Source: Actinoallomurus sp963850195
Lineage (GTDB): Bacteria > Actinomycetota > Actinomycetes > Streptosporangiales > Streptosporangiaceae
Assembly: GCA_963850195.1 (NCBI GenBank)
Contig: CAWKKD010000005.1
Coordinates: 1,364,001 to 1,428,000 of the forward strand
DNA: 64,000 nucleotides
Reading direction: 5' to 3'
Part shown: positions 60,401-64,000 of the stretch, piece after piece
Layout: the number at the start of each line of letters is the position of its first letter
Position numbering within the stretch: the stretch's first letter is position 1
The notes under the pieces: generated by a model
The model's database searches: none
What the model was told of the DNA's origin: nothing
The model's input: only the letters and a program-made list of their open reading frames with translations
Translations under genes and position numbers: made by a program

Positions 60401-60811
60401 GTGACCTGTTTCTTCGACGCCTCGCATGGCCCCGCCGGCCAGGAGATCATGTGGACGCCGCAGTGGGGCGTACCGCGGCCGATCCGCACGTGCCCGGCGT
60501 GCGCCCAGCGTTGGGCCGAGCACGTACACGCCCAGAGTGGCTACCCCCAGCAGGGCTACGCCCAGGCCGGGTACCCGCAGCCGGGCTATCCGGCGCAGCC
60601 CGGATACATCCAGGATTACCCTCAGCAACGACATGGCTATGGCACGGGTGCCGTCGTCGCGGCCGGAGCGGCCGGATTCGTGGGCGGAATGATCGCCAAC
60701 GAGATCTTCGACAACGACCACGTGGACGTCGTTGAGCACATTGACGTGGTCGAACATGTTGACGTGGTCGAGGTCGTGGAGGACTACGGCGACTACAACA
60801 ATGACTGGTAG
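60401..60811 (+). CDS. Small protein with Cys finger, YPQ repeats and Asp-Val repeat tail
   Basis: 136 residues from the GTG at 60401 (AAGGAG 6 nt upstream). N-terminus: CFFDASHGPAGQEIMW, then TCPACAQRW, probably a small zinc finger. Next come GYPQQGYAQAGYPQPGYP-like repeats (proline/tyrosine rich), then a Gly/Ala hydrophobic stretch TGAVVAAGAAGFVGGMIANE (membrane or oligomer helix), then HVDVVEH-IDVVEH-VDVVE repeats. Three different low-complexity blocks in so small a protein suggest a self-assembling or surface/membrane-associated adaptor. Function unknown. Confidence 0.72.
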   Translation: MTCFFDASHGPAGQEIMWTPQWGVPRPIRTCPACAQRWAEHVHAQSGYPQQGYAQAGYPQPGYPAQPGYIQDYPQQRHGYGTGAVVAAGAAGFVGGMIANEIFDNDHVDVVEHIDVVEHVDVVEVVEDYGDYNNDW

Positions 60812-60931
60812 CAAGCGCCGTCGACAAGTTCCACACGTGAACTCTGCAGAGGCAGATTTTTACGCAGAGTGACCACATGCGGACCGAGTCGATTGTGGCG
60901 TGGATCACATTGGCCGTCCTAGCGTGAACGC

Positions 60932-61969
60932 ATGAGATGCACGATCGTTCCGCCACACGTCCTCGAACACGCCGCCGGACGCCACGACGATGAGCAGGTG
61001 CGCGAGCTTCTGCAGCGCACGCTCGACCTCGACGGTGAGAGCCGCCGGACCCGCGCCACGGCCCAGTTAATGACACAGGCGCCGGGCCCGGCCGGCGGTG
61101 CCGTCCCCAACCGCACGCTGCACGACGGTGCCCACGGGGAGAACCTCCCCGGCAAGACCGTGCGCTCGGAGGGCGGCGCCTCGGCCGGCGACAAGCAGGT
61201 CGACGAGATCTACGACTGGCTCGGCGCGACGTTCGAGTTCTACAACGCCGCCTACGGGCGCAACTCCATCGACGGCGCGGGCCTGCCGCTCGTCGCGACC
61301 GTTCACTACGCCACGGGCTACGACAACGCCTTCTGGGAAGGCTCCCAGATGGTCTACGGCGACGGCGACCAGCAGTTGTTCGCGACCTTCACCGGGCCGC
61401 TCGACGTGACCGGGCACGAGCTGACCCACGGCGTCACGCAGTACTCCGGCGGCCTCGACTACAACGGGCAGAGCGGCGCGCTCAACGAGTCACTGTCCGA
61501 CGTGTTCGGCTCGCTCGTGAAGCAGTACCACCTCGGCCAGACCGCCGACCAGGCCGACTGGCTCATCGGGCAGGGCATATTCACCGCACAGGTGCACGGC
61601 GTGGCGCTGCGCTCGATGAAGGCGCCGGGCACCGCGTACGACGACCAGAACCTCGGCAAGGACCCGCAGCCCGCCGACATGGCCCACTACATCAAGACGA
61701 CGCAGGACAACGGCGGCGTGCACATCAACTCGGGGATTCCCAACCACGCGTTCTACCTCGCCGCCACCGCGATCGGCGGCCACGCGTGGGAGAAGGCCGG
61801 CCAGGTCTGGTACGACACGCTGACCAGCGGACACCTGCCCAGCTCGGCCGATTTTGCGACATTCGCCAGCATGACGTACGAGACGGCGGGGAAGCTCTTC
61901 GGTGTGAACGGTACCGAGAGCGAGGCCGTACGCCAGGCCTGGACCGGCGTGGGCGTGACGATCACGTGA
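60932..61969 (+). CDS. Protealysin-like M4 metalloprotease, intracellular type
   Basis: 345 residues. It begins MRCTIVPPHVLEHAAG, the short protealysin-type propeptide with the conserved PPHVL, and has no signal peptide. Zinc motif GHELTHGVT (HExxH) and third ligand ALNESLSDVFG are intact; the substrate/active-site region NGGVHINSGIPNHAFYLAAT follows, with C-terminal FGVNGTESEAVRQAW. Unlike the enzyme at 56862 it lacks the FTP/PepSY propeptide. It is followed after 7 bp by a gene for its probable inhibitor. Confidence 0.93.
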   Translation: MRCTIVPPHVLEHAAGRHDDEQVRELLQRTLDLDGESRRTRATAQLMTQAPGPAGGAVPNRTLHDGAHGENLPGKTVRSEGGASAGDKQVDEIYDWLGATFEFYNAAYGRNSIDGAGLPLVATVHYATGYDNAFWEGSQMVYGDGDQQLFATFTGPLDVTGHELTHGVTQYSGGLDYNGQSGALNESLSDVFGSLVKQYHLGQTADQADWLIGQGIFTAQVHGVALRSMKAPGTAYDDQNLGKDPQPADMAHYIKTTQDNGGVHINSGIPNHAFYLAATAIGGHAWEKAGQVWYDTLTSGHLPSSADFATFASMTYETAGKLFGVNGTESEAVRQAWTGVGVTIT

Positions 61970-61976
61970 GACCGCG

Positions 61977-62231
61977 GTGAGGGTGGCCGTGACCCGCAGC
62001 GGCGGGTTCGCCGGCATGGTCCGTCACGCCGAGGTCGACTCGGCGGACCATCCGGCGGTGGCCGGGCTGCTCGAGCGCATCCACCTCGACGAGGTGCCCG
62101 AGCCCGCGGCCCGGCCGGACCGGTTCGTCTACGACATCGAGATCGGCGACCGGAGCGCCCAGGTCGGCGAGGCCGACCTGCACGGCCCGCTCCGCGAACT
62201 CGTCGACCGGGTCATGGACCACGGCTCATAG
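61977..62231 (+). CDS. Emfourin-type inhibitor of protealysin
   Basis: 84 residues, GTG start 7 bp after the protease stop. The sequence MRVAVTRSGGFAGMVRHAEV, then FVYDIEIGDRSAQVGEADLH and PLRELVDRVM, matches small emfourin proteins: RSGGFAG near the N-terminus is the hallmark. Emfourin binds and blocks the M4 enzyme encoded next door and is found with it as an operon in many bacteria. The pair suggests a controlled intracellular protease. Confidence 0.88.
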   Translation: MRVAVTRSGGFAGMVRHAEVDSADHPAVAGLLERIHLDEVPEPAARPDRFVYDIEIGDRSAQVGEADLHGPLRELVDRVMDHGS

Positions 62232-62236
62232 GAGAC

Positions 62237-62269
62237 GTCCGGTGGGTCGGCTCCGAAGGCCCACCGGAC
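62237..62269. terminator. Hairpin between emfourin and leuA
   Basis: GTCCGGTGGG (62237-62246) and CCCACCGGAC (62260-62269), perfect 10-bp arms with a 13-nt loop, between convergent stops; likely terminates both. Confidence 0.75.
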
Positions 62270-62280
62270 ATCCTCTGACC

Positions 62281-63987
62281 TCAGCGGCCGCTGCGGTTGA
62301 CCGCCGACAGCACGGCCTTCAGCGAGGCGGTCACCGTGTTGACGTCAATGCCGACGCCCCACAGCACCTGGTCGCCGACCTGGCACTCGAGGTAGGCCGC
62401 GGCCTTGGCGTCCGAACCCGACGACAGGGCGTGCTCGGTGTAGTCCAGCACGCGGGTGTCCAGGCCGATCGTGGCGAGCGCGTCGACGAACGCGGAGATC
62501 GGGCCGTTGCCGATGCCCTCGATCTCGCGGATCTCCCCGTCGAGCCGTACATCGGCCTTGATGACGTCCTTCTCGTCCGCGCGTGAGTCGGCGCGGTGCG
62601 CGAGGAGGCCGACCCGCGGACCGTTGGAGAGGAACTCCCGGTCGAAGATCCCCCACATCTGCTCGGGCGTGACCTCGCCGCCCTCGCCGTCGGTGTGCTC
62701 CTGTACGACGCGGGAGAACTCGATCTGGAGCCGGCGCGGCAGGTCGAGCGAGTGCTCGGTCTTCATGATGTACGCGACGCCGCCCTTGCCGGACTGGCTG
62801 TTGACCCGGATCACGGCGTCGTAGGAACGGCCGACGTCGCTCGGGTCGATCGGCAGGTACGGCAGCGCCCAGCGGTACTCCGAGGTCGGCACGCCCGCCT
62901 CGGCCGCGTCGCGCTCGAGGGCGTCGAAGCCCTTCTTGATGGCGTCCTGGTGGGAGCCGGAGAAGGACGTGTAGACCAGGTCGCCGGAGTACGGGTGACG
63001 CTCGTGCACCGGGATCTGGTTGCAGTACTCCACTGTGCGGCGGATGCCGTCGATGTCGGAGAAGTCGATCTGCGGGTCGACGCCCTGGGAGAAGAGGTTC
63101 ATGCCCAGGGTGACGAGGCAGACGTTGCCGGTGCGCTCGCCGTTGCCGAACAGGCAGCCCTCGACGCGGTCGGCGCCGGCCATCGTCGCCAGCTCGGCGG
63201 AGGCGACGGCGGTGCCGCGGTCGTTGTGGGGGTGTACCGACAGCGCGACGTGCTCGCGGCGCGACAGGTTGCGGCTCATCCACTCGACCTGGTCGGCGTA
63301 GACGTTGGGCGTCGACCGCTCGATCGTGGACGGCAGGTTGAGGACGATCTCACGGCCCGGTCCGGGCTCCCAGACGTCCATGACCGCCTCGCAGACCTCC
63401 AGCGCGAACTCGATCTCGGTGTCGATGAAGATCTCGGGGCTGTACTCGTAGCCGAAGTCGCAGTCGCCGAGGTACTTCTCGGCGAACTTCATGACGTGCT
63501 GGGTGCCCTGTACCGCCAGGGCCTTGCACTCGTCCTTGTCGACGCCGAACACCACGCGGCGGAACAGCGGCGCCGTGGCGTTGTAGAGGTGCACGGTCGC
63601 GTTCGGCGCGCCGGCCAGGGACTGCACGGTCCGCTCGATCAGTTCTTCACGCGCCTGGGTCAGCACGGAGATCTGGACGTCGGCGGGTACGTGACCCCCC
63701 TCGATGAGCTGGCGGACGAAGTCGAAGTCGGTCTGGCTCGCGGCCGGGAAACCGACTTCGATCTCCTTGTAGCCCATCCGGACCAGCAGCTCGAACATCG
63801 CGAGCTTGCGGGCGGGGCTCATCGGGTCGATCAGCGCCTGGTTGCCGTCCCGCAGGTCGGTCGACAGCCAGCGCGGCGCCGTGGTGATCGTCTTGCCCGG
63901 CCAGGTACGGTCCGGCAGGTCGACCGTCTGAAACGGCGCGTAGCGATGGAAGGGCATGGGGCTGGACTGCTGCTTGATGCTTCGCAT
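62281..63987 (-). CDS. leuA: 2-isopropylmalate synthase
   Basis: 568 residues. The catalytic barrel contains STDLRDGNQALIDPMSPARK, the metal/His block SVHPHNDRGTAVASAELATM and EGCLFGNGERTGNVCLVTLG. The C-terminal regulatory domain (about 440-568, VRLDGEIREIEGIGNGPISA, then DAKAAAYLECQVGDQVLWGV) binds leucine for feedback control. The first step of leucine synthesis. Only 13 bases lie upstream in the window, so its promoter and any leader peptide are not visible. The start MRSIKQQ is plausible; MPFHRY at residue 11 is an alternative. Confidence 0.95.
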   Translation of the reverse strand: MRSIKQQSSPMPFHRYAPFQTVDLPDRTWPGKTITTAPRWLSTDLRDGNQALIDPMSPARKLAMFELLVRMGYKEIEVGFPAASQTDFDFVRQLIEGGHVPADVQISVLTQAREELIERTVQSLAGAPNATVHLYNATAPLFRRVVFGVDKDECKALAVQGTQHVMKFAEKYLGDCDFGYEYSPEIFIDTEIEFALEVCEAVMDVWEPGPGREIVLNLPSTIERSTPNVYADQVEWMSRNLSRREHVALSVHPHNDRGTAVASAELATMAGADRVEGCLFGNGERTGNVCLVTLGMNLFSQGVDPQIDFSDIDGIRRTVEYCNQIPVHERHPYSGDLVYTSFSGSHQDAIKKGFDALERDAAEAGVPTSEYRWALPYLPIDPSDVGRSYDAVIRVNSQSGKGGVAYIMKTEHSLDLPRRLQIEFSRVVQEHTDGEGGEVTPEQMWGIFDREFLSNGPRVGLLAHRADSRADEKDVIKADVRLDGEIREIEGIGNGPISAFVDALATIGLDTRVLDYTEHALSSGSDAKAAAYLECQVGDQVLWGVGIDVNTVTASLKAVLSAVNRSGR

Positions 63988-64000
63988 GAGATAACCGGTG

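Overview
This is a 64 kb stretch of very GC-rich chromosomal DNA from an actinomycete, most likely a member of Streptosporangiales and perhaps Thermomonosporaceae. The evidence is GTG start codons, strong C/G third-codon bias, actinobacterial families (WhiJ-like DUF5753 regulators, SigE- and ECF41-type sigma factors, sulfite-oxidase-fold Mo enzyme, SapA-like secreted protein) and the linkages dgt / dnaG-rpoD and recO-uppS. The genus is inferred, not shown. There is no rRNA, CRISPR array, transposase, integrase or recognisable biosynthetic cluster.

Layout. 1-9.6 kb: truncated MFS transporter, a WHxF-type protein with a Cys-rich tail, a bacterial PH-domain membrane pair, DUF3291, a divergent SRPBCC/MarR pair around a 27-bp operator-like dyad, two convergent WhiJ/AbaA-type DUF5753 regulators (one of foreign composition), a secreted DUF642-like protein, tRNA-Met and an AbaA-type ATPase behind a perfect 22-bp palindrome. 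9.7-16.2 kb: a LAL/LuxR regulator followed by an alpha/beta hydrolase - GMC oxidoreductase - unknown protein operon that looks like a split sterol-oxidase-like fusion. 16.2-20.6 kb: GlcD-like FAD oxidase, Mo oxidoreductase, SigE-type ECF factor, tRNA-Asn. 20.7-25 kb: GH63/MGH-like hydrolase and efeOB behind an IdeR/DmdR-like iron box, without efeU. 25-28.1 kb: dnaG-rpoD with a perfect hairpin between them. 28.4-34.3 kb: orphan sugar-ABC ATPase and a compact urease operon ureABCFGD. 34.3-38.2 kb: a carboxymuconolactone-decarboxylase-like gene, its ECF41 sigma factor with a matching promoter, a ferredoxin reductase and dGTPase. 38.3-43.7 kb: ROK regulator, a second GH63/MGH-like hydrolase, a SapA-like protein and two tandem secreted GH18-like proteins. 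44-49.7 kb: a frameshifted PPOX gene behind a MerR-type promoter, YdcF-like protein, pyruvate phosphate dikinase and glycyl-tRNA synthetase. 49.9-54.7 kb: DUF1906 protein, monooxygenase, and a zinc ABC transporter plus zur operon from a leaderless, Zur-box-covered promoter. 55-64 kb: TPR-LuxR regulator divergent from a secreted thermolysin, uppS-recO, a repeat-rich small protein, a protealysin-emfourin pair and leuA.

Themes. Metal homeostasis appears twice with recognisable operators (iron: efeOB; zinc: znuACB-zur), and nickel-dependent urease is also present. Several regulators sit beside plausible targets: MarR and SRPBCC, ECF41 and the CMD gene, ROK and GH63, TPR-LuxR and thermolysin. Several convergent gene pairs share perfect or near-perfect hairpins that probably terminate both transcripts. 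The least explained parts are the WhiJ-like cluster with its TGCA-N2-TGCA motifs and no DUF397 partner, the third gene of the sterol-oxidase-like operon, and the dnaG-rpoD hairpin.
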